NCBI GenBank assembly: GCA_958477305.1
Contig: CAUEFI010000025.1
Span: 1 to 32,746 of the forward strand
Reading direction: 5' to 3'
Length of the DNA: 32,746 bases
Source: HGM12998 sp900756495
Lineage (GTDB): Bacteria > Bacillota > Clostridia > Oscillospirales > Oscillospiraceae
Shown here: one piece after another, positions 15,026 to 22,792 of the stretch
Layout: every line of letters starts with the position of its first letter
How positions within the stretch are numbered: position 1 is the first letter of the stretch
Program-made: the position numbers and the translations under genes
The notes under the pieces: model-generated
The model's input: the letters and a program-made list of their open reading frames with translations, nothing else
The model's database searches: none
What the model was told of the DNA's origin: nothing

Positions 15026-16465
15026 TCAGATGAGGCCGAGCGGCGCATAGATAAGGGTTAGAAGGGAAACGACGACGATACATAAGAGCAGGGAACAGAC
15101 AGTAACCGGCCATAGCCCCTTGAAGCAGTCGTCAAATTTGTAGTAGCCGTAGCCGAAGGTCTGAGCCCAGCCGCCCTCAATGGGGAAGAGGAAGGCTGCG
15201 CCCGCCTGGACGCCGACGATCATCAAAATCGAGGCGACGGGCAGTCCTGCCGCCACGCCGACCGGCCCGATGATGGAGGCGCTGAGCACGCCGTTGGCGG
15301 AGCCGGCAGGGATGAGCAGATGAACCAGGAAGGCTGCGATGGTGGCTACAATTACGACGGTGAACAGGCTCCAGCCGGTAGAATTTGCAAAGATTTTGCC
15401 GATGACCCACTCGCCGGCGCCCGTCTTGGCCATGGCGGAGGCCATGGGGAAGATACAGGTCATGACCAGAATCAGCGTGCCCTTGAAGTTCTTTGCGTAA
15501 TCCTTGGCGCTGAGGAGATTGATACCGGGGCACATCATGAGGAACATGCCGCCGATGGCCACTGTGGCCACGTCAAAGGTTTTAATCCAGTTGCTGGCAA
15601 TCCAGAAGAACATCATGACCACGGTGATGGTCAGGTAGCTCCAGTCCTTGCGCTCCAGCTTCTGGGGAATACCGTCAAAGATTTTTTCAATGTTTCCAAT
15701 CTGGTTGGGATCCAGGTTTTCGGGCTTGAAGTAGCGGGGAATGCGCCAGGCGGCAAACAGGGTCAGCAGGAAGCCGATGGGAATGCCGAAAATAGCCCAC
15801 TGGAAGAAGGTCATGGGCTGTCCGGACACGACCTCGGCCAGGTCCATAACGGCTACGTTGACGCTGTTGGAACAGGGCAGGAACAGACCGCCGGTGAAGG
15901 CGCCCACCGTGACGGCCATCATCATGCCGCCGCAGAGGCGGCTGCTGCCGGGGGTGGGGTTGCCAATGGCCTTGATGATGCTCATGACGACAGTGATGCA
16001 GACGATCTGGGCCGCGGCGTCGGAGACAAAGATGGAAATAATGGCGGACATCCAGCAGACGGCGGAGATCATCTTGCGGGAGTCGCCCTTGCCCAGCTTG
16101 TACAGTCCGCGCAGAAGAATGGCAGCCAGGTTGGTATTTTCCAGGGCGGCCCCCAGTCCGAAGCCCGCCATGATGAAGAAGGTCGTGGTGCTGGCGGCAG
16201 ACTTGGTGATGTCGCTCATGGTGGCCGCGCCGGTGTACTTCATGGCGAAAATAATCATCATGCAGGTGCAGACCAGCGGCAGCGACTCAGAAATGAACAG
16301 GACAATGGCCGCCACGACGATCCAGATCATGCGCCAGCCCTCAACTGTGAGACCTTCCAGGGGCGTAGTCGCACAGCCAAGCAGAACAATACAGACGGCT
16401 ATCAGGATACATACGACCTTAAAGACCGGGTTTTGCTTGATGCTCTTTTTCTCCAGTGTAGGCAT
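15026..16465 (-). CDS. SLC13/DASS-family anion permease
   Basis: 479 residues with about twelve hydrophobic segments. It belongs to the divalent anion:sodium symporter/SLC13 group, which import di- and tricarboxylates, sulfate or similar anions. The family's paired hairpin and substrate-site segments are recognisable: FVSDAAAQIVCITVVMSI with GGLFLPCSNSVNVAVMDLA in the first half, and IPAGSANGVLSASIIGP in the second. The usual SNT signatures are modified to SNS and SAN, so the substrate may differ from classic dicarboxylates. The RBS is TAGGAGGGGG, seven bases before ATG. As the second gene of the operon, it probably brings in the compound processed by the lactonase and MBL-fold enzymes. Confidence 0.85.
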   Translation of the reverse strand: MPTLEKKSIKQNPVFKVVCILIAVCIVLLGCATTPLEGLTVEGWRMIWIVVAAIVLFISESLPLVCTCMMIIFAMKYTGAATMSDITKSAASTTTFFIMAGFGLGAALENTNLAAILLRGLYKLGKGDSRKMISAVCWMSAIISIFVSDAAAQIVCITVVMSIIKAIGNPTPGSSRLCGGMMMAVTVGAFTGGLFLPCSNSVNVAVMDLAEVVSGQPMTFFQWAIFGIPIGFLLTLFAAWRIPRYFKPENLDPNQIGNIEKIFDGIPQKLERKDWSYLTITVVMMFFWIASNWIKTFDVATVAIGGMFLMMCPGINLLSAKDYAKNFKGTLILVMTCIFPMASAMAKTGAGEWVIGKIFANSTGWSLFTVVIVATIAAFLVHLLIPAGSANGVLSASIIGPVGVAAGLPVASILMIVGVQAGAAFLFPIEGGWAQTFGYGYYKFDDCFKGLWPVTVCSLLLCIVVVSLLTLIYAPLGLI

Positions 16466-16504
16466 AAGTCCCCCTCCTAAATCATTCGTCAGGTAAAACG
16501 GCGC

Positions 16505-17587
16505 TTACAGCTCCACATAGGCGCAGCGCAGGCCGATTCCAGCGGTGCCGTGATCCGGGTCGTCGCACATGCGGACGAAGAAGACGCCGGCGTCGATGTG
16601 GTCGTGATAGCTGCCGCCGCAGTGGCAGCGCAGGTCCTTGCCTCCGTTGTTCGCCCAGAATTTGCAGTGCTCATAGGTGTTGGGATTGAACTCGACGGGC
16701 AGCAGGCCCAGGCCCTGCAGAAGCTCCCTGGCCGCCGGGCAGACCGTCTCGTCACAGTGGGTGTTGCTGTAGGCGTCGCCCCGCTTCTTATCCACCTTGT
16801 TGGGCGCCTCCCCGGTGACCCAGCGCCAGCCGCAGGTGCAGGTCTTTTTGGCAAAGCGGTCGTTAAAGTCCAGCTTCAGGCTGTTGGGGGTGGTGCCCTT
16901 GCCGTCGGGCACGATGTACGCTCCGGTGGTGCCGTCCACGGCTCTCCACTTGTCACTCTCGGGGGACTGACAGTTTGCGGCGTCGGCGGCGTCATTGTCG
17001 GGCAGGAGCTGAAGCTCGCCGTAGTACAGGCGGATGCCGCCCATCCAGTTGCTGGTGTTGCCGTTCAGGTCGGCAATGCCGCCCAGCGTCTTGTCGTGGT
17101 ACCAGGTGAGCGGGCCGGTTCCGGCAGCGGTGTGGCCGTCCTGGGCGGGAATGGCCTTGATGGAGGTCTCCCGGTAGTCCCGGCCGTCCAGATTGTTGCC
17201 CATGGGGAGGAAGCCCTCCTTGGCGCACCACTGGGCAATCAGGGCAAACTCGGCCTTGGTCATCAGATGCCAGCCCTTGCCCTTGTCCGTACAGGCCTTC
17301 ATGGCGTCATAGTATGCGATCTTGCCTGTGGGATTTACGCCGGGCAGGGAGCAGGCGTTGCCGTCCCGGATGGTGTTGCCATACTTGGAGACATAAATGG
17401 CTTCGACCTCTCTGCCGTTTACAAGGAAAGCGGGATGGACCCGGTCGCTGTCTCCTATCCCCAGCTGGGCATAGGTCATTTTGGGAATTTTGACCATAAC
17501 GGAGGGCAGACCCTTGTCGTCCGTCAGAATCCGGTTGTTGGGGCACACCGATTGGAGCGCCAGATTTGCAAGCTCAAATGATTCCAT
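16505..17587 (-). CDS. FGE/SUMF1-like C-type-lectin-fold protein
   Basis: 360 residues from the ATG at 17587 (RBS AAAGGAG; the frame is open further upstream without an RBS). The middle and end resemble the formylglycine-generating-enzyme/C-type lectin fold: VEAIYVSKYGNTIRDG, KGWHLMTKAEFALIAQW, GTGPLTWYHDKTLGGIADLNGN, and the closing CGGSYHDHIDAGVFFVRM with GIGLRCAYVEL in place of the usual RGGSW and GFR. Related sequences occur in phage tail and diversity-generating-element target proteins, as well as in true enzymes. It is Cys-rich (at least ten Cys), has no signal peptide, and leads an operon with a transporter and two hydrolases, which favours a ligand-binding or enzymatic role over a phage one. 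The actual function is unknown. Confidence 0.7.
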   Translation of the reverse strand: MESFELANLALQSVCPNNRILTDDKGLPSVMVKIPKMTYAQLGIGDSDRVHPAFLVNGREVEAIYVSKYGNTIRDGNACSLPGVNPTGKIAYYDAMKACTDKGKGWHLMTKAEFALIAQWCAKEGFLPMGNNLDGRDYRETSIKAIPAQDGHTAAGTGPLTWYHDKTLGGIADLNGNTSNWMGGIRLYYGELQLLPDNDAADAANCQSPESDKWRAVDGTTGAYIVPDGKGTTPNSLKLDFNDRFAKKTCTCGWRWVTGEAPNKVDKKRGDAYSNTHCDETVCPAARELLQGLGLLPVEFNPNTYEHCKFWANNGGKDLRCHCGGSYHDHIDAGVFFVRMCDDPDHGTAGIGLRCAYVEL

Positions 17588-17730
17588 ATGTTCCAATTCT
17601 CCTTTCATAGTTCCAAAACTGCATCGGAAGAAACGCCGGATCTTATAGTTGCACCGCTGCCGCACATCATTCCTTTCTATATTTGTGAGAACCAAAAACC
17701 TCTTATGTTGTCATCTTCGCACAAAAGTAG

Positions 17731-17779
17731 TTGCAAAGCAAACCGACTTTTGCTACAATTTAATGCAGAAACTGCATTA
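17731..17779 (+). promoter_or_regulatory. lysR promoter and operator
   Basis: A -35 box TTGCAA (17731-17736) and a -10 box TACAAT (17754-17759) are spaced 17 bp. Directly after the -10 lies the perfect inverted repeat TAATGCAG-AAA-CTGCATTA (17761-17779), a LysR-type site. A smaller one, TTGC-AAA-GCAA (17731-17741), overlaps the -35 and has the same AAA centre. The placement suits autorepression by LysR and control of the divergent operon. Confidence 0.75.
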
Positions 17780-17800
17780 CGCCATTTGGGAGGGGGTTCC

Positions 17801-18694
17801 ATGAAGCTGGAATACCTTGAGGAATTTCTATTTCTGGCTCAGATTGGTAATTACAGCGCAGCAGCGGAGAGCCTGTTCCTCTCCGAGTCCACCCTGTCCC
17901 GGCACATCATGGCCCTGGAAAAGGAACTTGGTACGGAGCTGTTTGTGCGGGGCCCCAGAAGAATTGCGCTCAGCCGGGCCGGTAATCTGCTGATTCCCTA
18001 TGCCCAGCGGGCGACGGCCGCCATGTCGGAATACGCCGATCTCCTGGCGGAGGAGGAGGGGGAGCGGCTGCGGCTTTCGGTGGGCTATATCCGCTCCATC
18101 CTGCAGTACGGCATTATGGACCACCTCCAGCGCTTCCGGAGAGAAAACCCGGATATCGCCCTCCTGTTGATGGACAACACCTCGGAGCCTCTCTGGCAGA
18201 TGGTAAAGAGCGGGGAGTGTGATTTTGCCTTTTGCTATGAGTATCCGTTTTTTGACGGCGGAGAGCTGGAGAGAATCCGTCTGGTGCGGGATACCATGGC
18301 CGTGGCCCTGCCTGTCGGTCATCCTTTGGCGGGAGAGAAGCAGGTGACGCTCCGCCAGTTGAGGCGGGAGCACTTCATTCTGCAGCCCAAGAACAGCGCG
18401 CTGTATAAGACCTGCATGCAGCTTTTCCGCGACGCCGGATATAAGCCCAAGGTCTCGGCCTATGCCAATGGCGCCCAGATGCTGGACTTGGTCTCCCAGG
18501 GGGGCGGGGTGGCTTTGCTGGAGAAGGAGCGCTTTCGATTTGAATGCCCGCCGGGTGTGCTGACGGTGGAAGTGGATCCTCCCATTGAGAAATACCTGAC
18601 CTTAATCCATAAAAAGGGGGCGCTCAACCCGGTGGAGGAGCGGTTCCTGCACTTTATCCGCGAGCGTTTGGAAGGTGAAACAGCGGAGCAATAG
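17801..18694 (+). CDS. LysR-family transcriptional regulator
   Basis: 297 residues, the normal LysR length. The N-terminal winged HTH is MKLEYLEEFLFLAQIGNYSAAAESLFLSESTLSRHIMALEKELGTELFVR (residues about 1-52), with the recognition helix around SESTLSRHI. A linker helix follows, and from about residue 90 a periplasmic-binding-protein-like effector domain (LRLSVGYIRSILQYGIMDHLQRFRRENPDIALLLMDN). The ATG at 17801 is set by GGGAGGGGG upstream. It is divergent from the FGE-like/SLC13/lactonase/MBL operon and should control it in response to the imported compound or an intermediate (inference). The operator at 17761 supports autoregulation. Confidence 0.92.
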   Translation: MKLEYLEEFLFLAQIGNYSAAAESLFLSESTLSRHIMALEKELGTELFVRGPRRIALSRAGNLLIPYAQRATAAMSEYADLLAEEEGERLRLSVGYIRSILQYGIMDHLQRFRRENPDIALLLMDNTSEPLWQMVKSGECDFAFCYEYPFFDGGELERIRLVRDTMAVALPVGHPLAGEKQVTLRQLRREHFILQPKNSALYKTCMQLFRDAGYKPKVSAYANGAQMLDLVSQGGGVALLEKERFRFECPPGVLTVEVDPPIEKYLTLIHKKGALNPVEERFLHFIRERLEGETAEQ

Positions 18695-18729
18695 CGAACG
18701 CCGTCTCAGTCTGTTGTGCGGCACATTGA

Positions 18730-18768
18730 AGCGGGACCGCACCCCAATGGGGTGCGGTCCCGCTGACA
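18730..18768 (+). terminator. hairpin after lysR
   Basis: A 17-base near-perfect stem (18730-18746 with 18748-18764) closed by a tiny CAAT turn. There is no T-run, so termination strength is uncertain. Confidence 0.55.
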
Positions 18769-18817
18769 TCATGGACGCGCGTCCGCCGGAAATAAATTCG
18801 ACCGAACGCACTTGCAA

Positions 18818-18847
18818 TTGACATAACAGAAAAGGTAACGTTATAAT
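18818..18847 (+). promoter_or_regulatory. promoter of the wHTH-MFS operon
   Basis: A consensus -35 box TTGACA (18818-18823) and a consensus -10 box TATAAT (18842-18847) are spaced 18 bp, about 26 bp before the GTG start. This is one of the best promoters in the window; expression is presumably kept down by the encoded repressor. Confidence 0.75.
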
Positions 18848-18873
18848 AGATGTAATGATTGGAGGGGGAGCCT

Positions 18874-19440
18874 GTGGCCAAGCAGATCCGTCTGGAGACA
18901 AGACAGCAGCTGAATATTTACATGAGTCCGGTCCGGCAGGAGCTGATGCGCCTGCTGCGCCTGGCGGAGGAGCCGATGACGCCCAAGGCCCTTGCGGACC
19001 GCCTGGGCGTCTCTCCCTCCTCGGTGCAGCACCACCTGAAGAAGCTGCTGGAGCTGGGGACGGTGGAGGTGGATCATCAGGCCGTGATCAACGGCATCAC
19101 CGCCACCTATTACCGGGACGCGGGCGCCGAGGTTCGGGTGGGACTGTCCAGGGACGACGGCCTCCAGGACGAACGGGAGGCGATGGCCACCGACATGGTC
19201 AACCGGATCCTGCAGGCCTTTTTTCGGGATCTGCGGCAGGTCCGGGCCGGGCAGGACGATGAGGCACTGGCCCAGTTCGGCGACCTGTTCTCCGGCGTGG
19301 CCCACCTGTCTCCGGAGGAGCGGGAAGAGCTGCTGAGGCTGATCCGGGCTTTCCTGCTGGAGCACGACGCGCCGGCCCCCGGACGCACAGAGCGTTGGGA
19401 ATATGTGCTGATGGCCCACAGAGTGGGGGTGAGGGAGTGA
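18874..19440 (+). CDS. ArsR-like winged-helix regulator
   Basis: 188 residues from a GTG at 18874, set by GGAGGGGG just upstream. Residues about 8-75 form a winged HTH (LNIYMSPVRQELMRLLRLAEEPMTPKALADRLGVSPSSVQHHLKKLLELGTVEV), as in ArsR or YdfH-type regulators. The rest is a helical effector and dimerisation region (ATDMVNRILQAFFRDLRQVRAGQDDE, LSPEEREELLRLIRAFLLEH). The stop overlaps the GTG start of the MFS gene by four bases, so it is translationally coupled to the exporter it probably controls. The inducer is unknown. There is no metal-binding Cys cluster of the classic ArsR type. Confidence 0.85.
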   Translation: MAKQIRLETRQQLNIYMSPVRQELMRLLRLAEEPMTPKALADRLGVSPSSVQHHLKKLLELGTVEVDHQAVINGITATYYRDAGAEVRVGLSRDDGLQDEREAMATDMVNRILQAFFRDLRQVRAGQDDEALAQFGDLFSGVAHLSPEEREELLRLIRAFLLEHDAPAPGRTERWEYVLMAHRVGVRE

Positions 19441-20654
19441 GGCCGGTCCACAAGGCGATCTTATTTCTGAATACCTTTGGCAACGGCATTTTGTCGCCGG
19501 TGTTCAGTCTTATCCTGCTGGCCAGGGGGTGCGATTTCATCACGCTGCCCCTGGTGATGGGCGTTTACTCGGCTACGGTTATCCTGTGCGAAGTACCCAC
19601 CGGTGTTTTTGCCGATCTCTTTGGGCGTAGGCGCACCTTCCTGCTCTCCTGTCTGCTCTACGGGGGAAGCATGGTAATGCTCCTCCTGGCGCACAGCGTC
19701 TGGCTGCTGCTGCCCGGTATTGTAATTTACGGCCTGGGCCGGGCGTTTGCCTCAGGCAGTCTGGACGCCCTTTTCGTGGAGGATGCCGTGGCCAGGCTGG
19801 GAGAGGATCGGCTCTCCGCTGTGGCGGGCCAGCTCTCTCTGTATCAGAGCGTTGGGCTCACACTGGGCTCCCTGGCCGGCGGAATCTTACCGCTGATGGG
19901 GGACTATAGCCTCCATCTGGTATTGCGGCTGATTTTGCTGGCCGCGCCCGGCCTGATGTGCCTGTTCCTCGTCCAGGAGCGGCGGGGGAGCGAGAGGGGG
20001 CGGCGGCCCAGCCTGACCGGCCACCTGCGCGCCTGCGGAGGTCTGCTGCGCACCAGGCCCACGCTGTGGGGCCTCTTGCTCTGCTTCCTCACGGTGGGAG
20101 GGCTCCTGGCGCTGGTAGAGACCTTCTGGCAGCCCGTCTTTTTGGAGACGGCGGAAGAGAGCCTGCGCCCTCTGCTGGGGGTGGTCTCCGCCATGGGCTT
20201 CGGTGCGGTAACGGCGGGCAACCTGATAACCCAGCGCCTCCGGATCGAGCCGGGGAAGGCCGAGTGGCGGGCCTACTTTACCATGCGGGTGATCGTGGTC
20301 CTGGCTACGCTGTTCTTCGCCCTCCGGCTGGGACTGCCCGGCTTCCTGGCAGGCTATGCCCTGATCTACCTCTTCATCGGCGGGACCGACGTGCTGGAGC
20401 AGACCCTCATCAACCGGCTGTCTCCCGACAGCCAGCGGGCCAGTCTGCTGAGCGTGGGGTCCCTCACCTTTCAGCTGGGGGGGCTGATCGCAAACGGCAT
20501 CGCGGCAGCCACGGTCGCCGCGCTGAGCTTCAGCGGGATTTTCTGTACCGGCGCCGGTATTCTGCTGGCCGGCACGGCCGGCGCGGCCCTGCTGCTGTGG
20601 CGGCAGGGCAGGAGAGAGCGGACGGACGAGGCAAAGACGGGGACCGGCAGTTAA
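19437..20654 (+). CDS. MFS transporter (probable drug/metabolite efflux)
   Basis: 405 residues starting at a GTG inside the stop of the regulator gene (GTGA overlap). About twelve membrane segments. The loop 2-3 MFS signature is seen as GVFADLFGRRRTFLLSCLLYG, preceded by MGVYSATVILCEVPTG. A central basic loop (QERRGSERGRRPSLTG) divides the two six-helix halves. The pairing with a wHTH regulator suggests inducible export of a toxic compound across the cytoplasmic membrane; the substrate cannot be read. The last residues (KTGTGS) and stop are encoded by the first copy of a 36-bp repeat, so the natural C-terminus may have been altered by the insertion next to it. Confidence 0.87.
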   Translation: MRPVHKAILFLNTFGNGILSPVFSLILLARGCDFITLPLVMGVYSATVILCEVPTGVFADLFGRRRTFLLSCLLYGGSMVMLLLAHSVWLLLPGIVIYGLGRAFASGSLDALFVEDAVARLGEDRLSAVAGQLSLYQSVGLTLGSLAGGILPLMGDYSLHLVLRLILLAAPGLMCLFLVQERRGSERGRRPSLTGHLRACGGLLRTRPTLWGLLLCFLTVGGLLALVETFWQPVFLETAEESLRPLLGVVSAMGFGAVTAGNLITQRLRIEPGKAEWRAYFTMRVIVVLATLFFALRLGLPGFLAGYALIYLFIGGTDVLEQTLINRLSPDSQRASLLSVGSLTFQLGGLIANGIAAATVAALSFSGIFCTGAGILLAGTAGAALLLWRQGRRERTDEAKTGTGS

Positions 20655-20668
20655 TTCGCCGGTCCCCG
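20633..20668. repeat. 36-bp direct repeat, copy 1 (terminator hairpin)
   Basis: Identical to 20893-20928. It is itself a hairpin (GGGGACCGGC and GCCGGTCCCC around AGTTAATTC), and the central TTAA carries the TAA stop of the MFS gene on the plus strand. Confidence 0.85.
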
Positions 20669-20892
20669 TCTCAGTCTGTGGAAAAAGTCCGTACCGGACT
20701 TTTTCCACAGACTGCATCCCGTTACTTTCCCGCCCCGAGTCGGGGCGGGAAAGTCCTCGCTCTGCTCGCCGCAGCCCTTGCATAGCAGGGGCTGCGGGGG
20801 ATATCATTCCATTCGAGGCGGGCGGCCGCCCCCTCGAGCTCCCCTGCCCGAATCAGGAGCATGCGCTTCTCAAAACAGTTTTTGACAAGCTG
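20669..20892. mobile_element. 224-bp palindrome-rich insertion between 36-bp repeats
   Basis: This stretch has no gene and is packed with inverted repeats. One at about 20673-20713 has arms AGTCTGTGGAAAAAGTCCG and complement. One at about 20725-20755 has arms ACTTTCCCGCCCCGA and complement. There is a CCGCAGCCC/GGGGCTGCGG hairpin near 20770-20800, a TCGAGG/CCTCGA-ended one near 20813-20837, and a small TCAAAAC/TTTTTGA one near 20875. It looks like a MITE- or REP-like cluster inserted into a convergent terminator. Confidence 0.55.
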
Positions 20893-20928
20893 AAAGACGG
20901 GGACCGGCAGTTAATTCGCCGGTCCCCG
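20893..20928. repeat. 36-bp direct repeat, copy 2 (terminator hairpin)
   Basis: Exact copy of 20633-20668. Here the same TTAA supplies the stop of the minus-strand FtsW-like gene (20911-20913). If the two copies are collapsed into one, the convergent genes would end in one hairpin with overlapping stop codons. Confidence 0.85.
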
Positions 20929-22287
20929 CCTTTTCCAGGAGATATGCAGCGCGCCGCCGGGGAGGGGGAGAGTGAAGTCCTCCGGCAGAGAGCGGAGGTT
21001 CAGGCCGCCGGGCGTACCGTCCCGCGCCAGGGCATCCATGCGGAGGACCGACATCAGAACCCCTGCCAGCAGAAGGTTGACGGCCATATAGCCGGTGCCG
21101 TAGGAGAGAAAGGGAAGGGACAGCGGGGGGAGGGGGGACCAGCCCAGGTTGTAGAGTACAAAGAGGGCGGCCTGAAGCGCCAGGGGCCAGAAAGCGCCCA
21201 GGGCGACGAGCTTGCCGGAGGTGCTGCGCAGCTGCAGGACCCGATGCAGAGCCAGGATGGCGAAGAGCGCGAGGAGCAGCCCGGCCAGCAGGAAAACCCA
21301 GCGGCCCAGGCCGGGGCGCCGGGAGAGCTCAGACAGCATCAGATCGAAGTTGCCGGCATAGTCGTATCCGACGGCATCGCCGGAGCGGAGATGCAGGTAC
21401 AGCCATCCGTACCCCAGCGGGTCGAGCTCGGGGTGGAGAAACATCTCCCAGCGGCGGGAGACAAAGGGCGACGTGCGGGCGAGCGCGGCGAGGCAGAGGG
21501 CGGCCAGGGAGCCGGGTACGCCCCACGCGCAGAGGAGCCCTTTGAGGCGGCCGCAGGAGAACCAGCCGGACCACACCCCGCCGCCCAGCACCAACAGCAT
21601 AGAGCCGCAGGAGACCAGTGCGGCCGTCAGGCTGGGCAGCAGTAAGGCGGGGAGGGTCAGGAGCGGCGCGCTCAGACCCAGCAGCAGGACGGAGAGCCAG
21701 CCGCGGCCCCGCAGGCGGCACAGCAGCAAAGCGTAGGCCGCGGGGAGAAGCAGGCACAGGTAGAGAGGAACTGACGGGGTGAGGCGGCCGGTGTAATGGA
21801 CCGCGAGAAACGGGATGGATGCGAGGCCCAGGACTGTCAGTCCGAGCGGGCAGAGGACGGCGGACCATGTTCTGTGCAGCAGCAGCGTGTAGTCGGACAG
21901 CCAGGCGGCAACGAAGAGCGCGGCGCCCGCCAGGATCCCGCCTATCTGCCGGCTGAGGTAGAGGCAGCCGTCCAGCCCTTCACCACGGAGCAGGAGCTGC
22001 TGGGCCGCCAGGCCCAGCGCCAGCAGCAGGACGGTAAAGGCCATCAGCTCCCACCTGGTTTGGGGGCGGTGGAGCCGATCCAGCGCCCGGCCCACCTCCA
22101 CCGGATCCCCCATCTCGGCCACGGCGCGGTCCAGGGCCTCGTCCTCTGGCGCGCCCTCCGCCCGGTAGGCCAGCTCCTGGTCGGCAACATGGTGGCCCAG
22201 TTCCTGCAGCAGGGACTTTCGGGCCCGGCGCCAGCGGATCTGCGCCCCCGCCTGATTCAGATAGGCGTCCAGCCGCTCACGTCCCAC
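20911..22287 (-). CDS. HAAS-domain - FtsW/RodA/SpoVE-like membrane protein
   Basis: About 458 residues from a GTG at 22287 (RBS GGAGGGG at workable spacing; a GTG at 22296 directly abuts the RBS and is less likely). Residues about 1-75 are a soluble HAAS/permease-prefix domain (LNQAGAQIRWRRARKSLLQELGHHVADQ, EAVAEMGDPVEVGRALDRLHRP-like). About ten membrane segments follow. The C-terminal LPFLSYGTGYMAVNLLLAGVLMSV corresponds to the PF(I/L)SYGG motif of FtsW/RodA/SpoVE glycan polymerases. The region is diverged and no penicillin-binding protein gene is next to it, so polymerase activity is uncertain. It overlaps the PadR gene, a pairing known for HAAS-domain membrane proteins, and is probably switched on by PadR derepression. 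Confidence 0.75.
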   Translation of the reverse strand: MGRERLDAYLNQAGAQIRWRRARKSLLQELGHHVADQELAYRAEGAPEDEALDRAVAEMGDPVEVGRALDRLHRPQTRWELMAFTVLLLALGLAAQQLLLRGEGLDGCLYLSRQIGGILAGAALFVAAWLSDYTLLLHRTWSAVLCPLGLTVLGLASIPFLAVHYTGRLTPSVPLYLCLLLPAAYALLLCRLRGRGWLSVLLLGLSAPLLTLPALLLPSLTAALVSCGSMLLVLGGGVWSGWFSCGRLKGLLCAWGVPGSLAALCLAALARTSPFVSRRWEMFLHPELDPLGYGWLYLHLRSGDAVGYDYAGNFDLMLSELSRRPGLGRWVFLLAGLLLALFAILALHRVLQLRSTSGKLVALGAFWPLALQAALFVLYNLGWSPLPPLSLPFLSYGTGYMAVNLLLAGVLMSVLRMDALARDGTPGGLNLRSLPEDFTLPLPGGALHISWKRRGPAN

Positions 22288-22615
22288 AGAGTACACCCCC
22301 CTCCAGAATCCCTTTTACGGCACCGGCATATGTGGCCCAGGCCTCTGCCTGCTCGGCCAGCGCTGCGCGCCCGGCTTCGGTAATATGGTAATAGCGGCGT
22401 ACCCGCCCTGCGGCGCGTCCGTCAAAAGAGCTGACAAGGCCTTGGGCCTCCAGGGTGTGCAGCAGGGGATACAGGGTACCGGCCTTGAGCTCAAATACCC
22501 GGTTGGAGCGCAGGCGCAGCTCCTCAATCATCTCGTAGCCGTACATATCCCGCCGGGAGAGGAGGGACAGCAGCAGCATCCCGGTTCCGCCGGGGGCGGC
22601 ATTTTCCTTTGGCAT
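22277..22615 (-). CDS. PadR-family transcriptional regulator
   Basis: 112 residues, the short PadR-s2 form. A winged HTH covers most of the chain: GMLLLSLLSRRDMYGYEMIEELRLRS, VFELKAGTLYPLLHTLEAQGLVSSF, then RRYYHITEAGRAALAEQAEAW. The first gene of a two-gene operon, it overlaps the HAAS-FtsW-like gene. The promoter 40-70 bp upstream carries a mirrored ATAGATAGATAA operator, so autorepression with induction by an envelope-active compound is likely, as for other PadR repressors (inference). The ligand is unknown. Confidence 0.92.
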   Translation of the reverse strand: MPKENAAPGGTGMLLLSLLSRRDMYGYEMIEELRLRSNRVFELKAGTLYPLLHTLEAQGLVSSFDGRAAGRVRRYYHITEAGRAALAEQAEAWATYAGAVKGILEGGVLCGT

Positions 22616-22633
22616 AAGAGATCGCCTCCCATA

Positions 22634-22684
22634 ATAGATAGATAATCTATGTATTAGTATATATTGGTTATCTATCTATGTCAA
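22634..22684 (-). promoter_or_regulatory. padR promoter with mirrored operator
   Basis: On the minus strand a -35 box TTGACA (22679-22684) and a -10 box TATACT (22656-22661) are 17 bp apart. ATAGATAGATAA (22634-22645) and its exact complement TTATCTATCTAT (22668-22679) flank the -10, one arm reaching into the -35 and the other at the start site. This is a typical PadR autoregulatory layout. Confidence 0.8.
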
Positions 22685-22792
22685 GAAAAATGATAGGCCG
22701 TCTAGAAGGAAAGAGCGCTCAATTGCTTGTCCTCCCATCCATTCCATGGTATCCTTTTGTCAGCGCAGCAGAGTTGGAAGGAGAGAGATGCC

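Noticed and set aside
16505..17587. Variable target protein of a diversity-generating retroelement
   Set aside because: The fold is similar, but no reverse transcriptase, template repeat or accessory gene is present, and the GFR ending is GLR.
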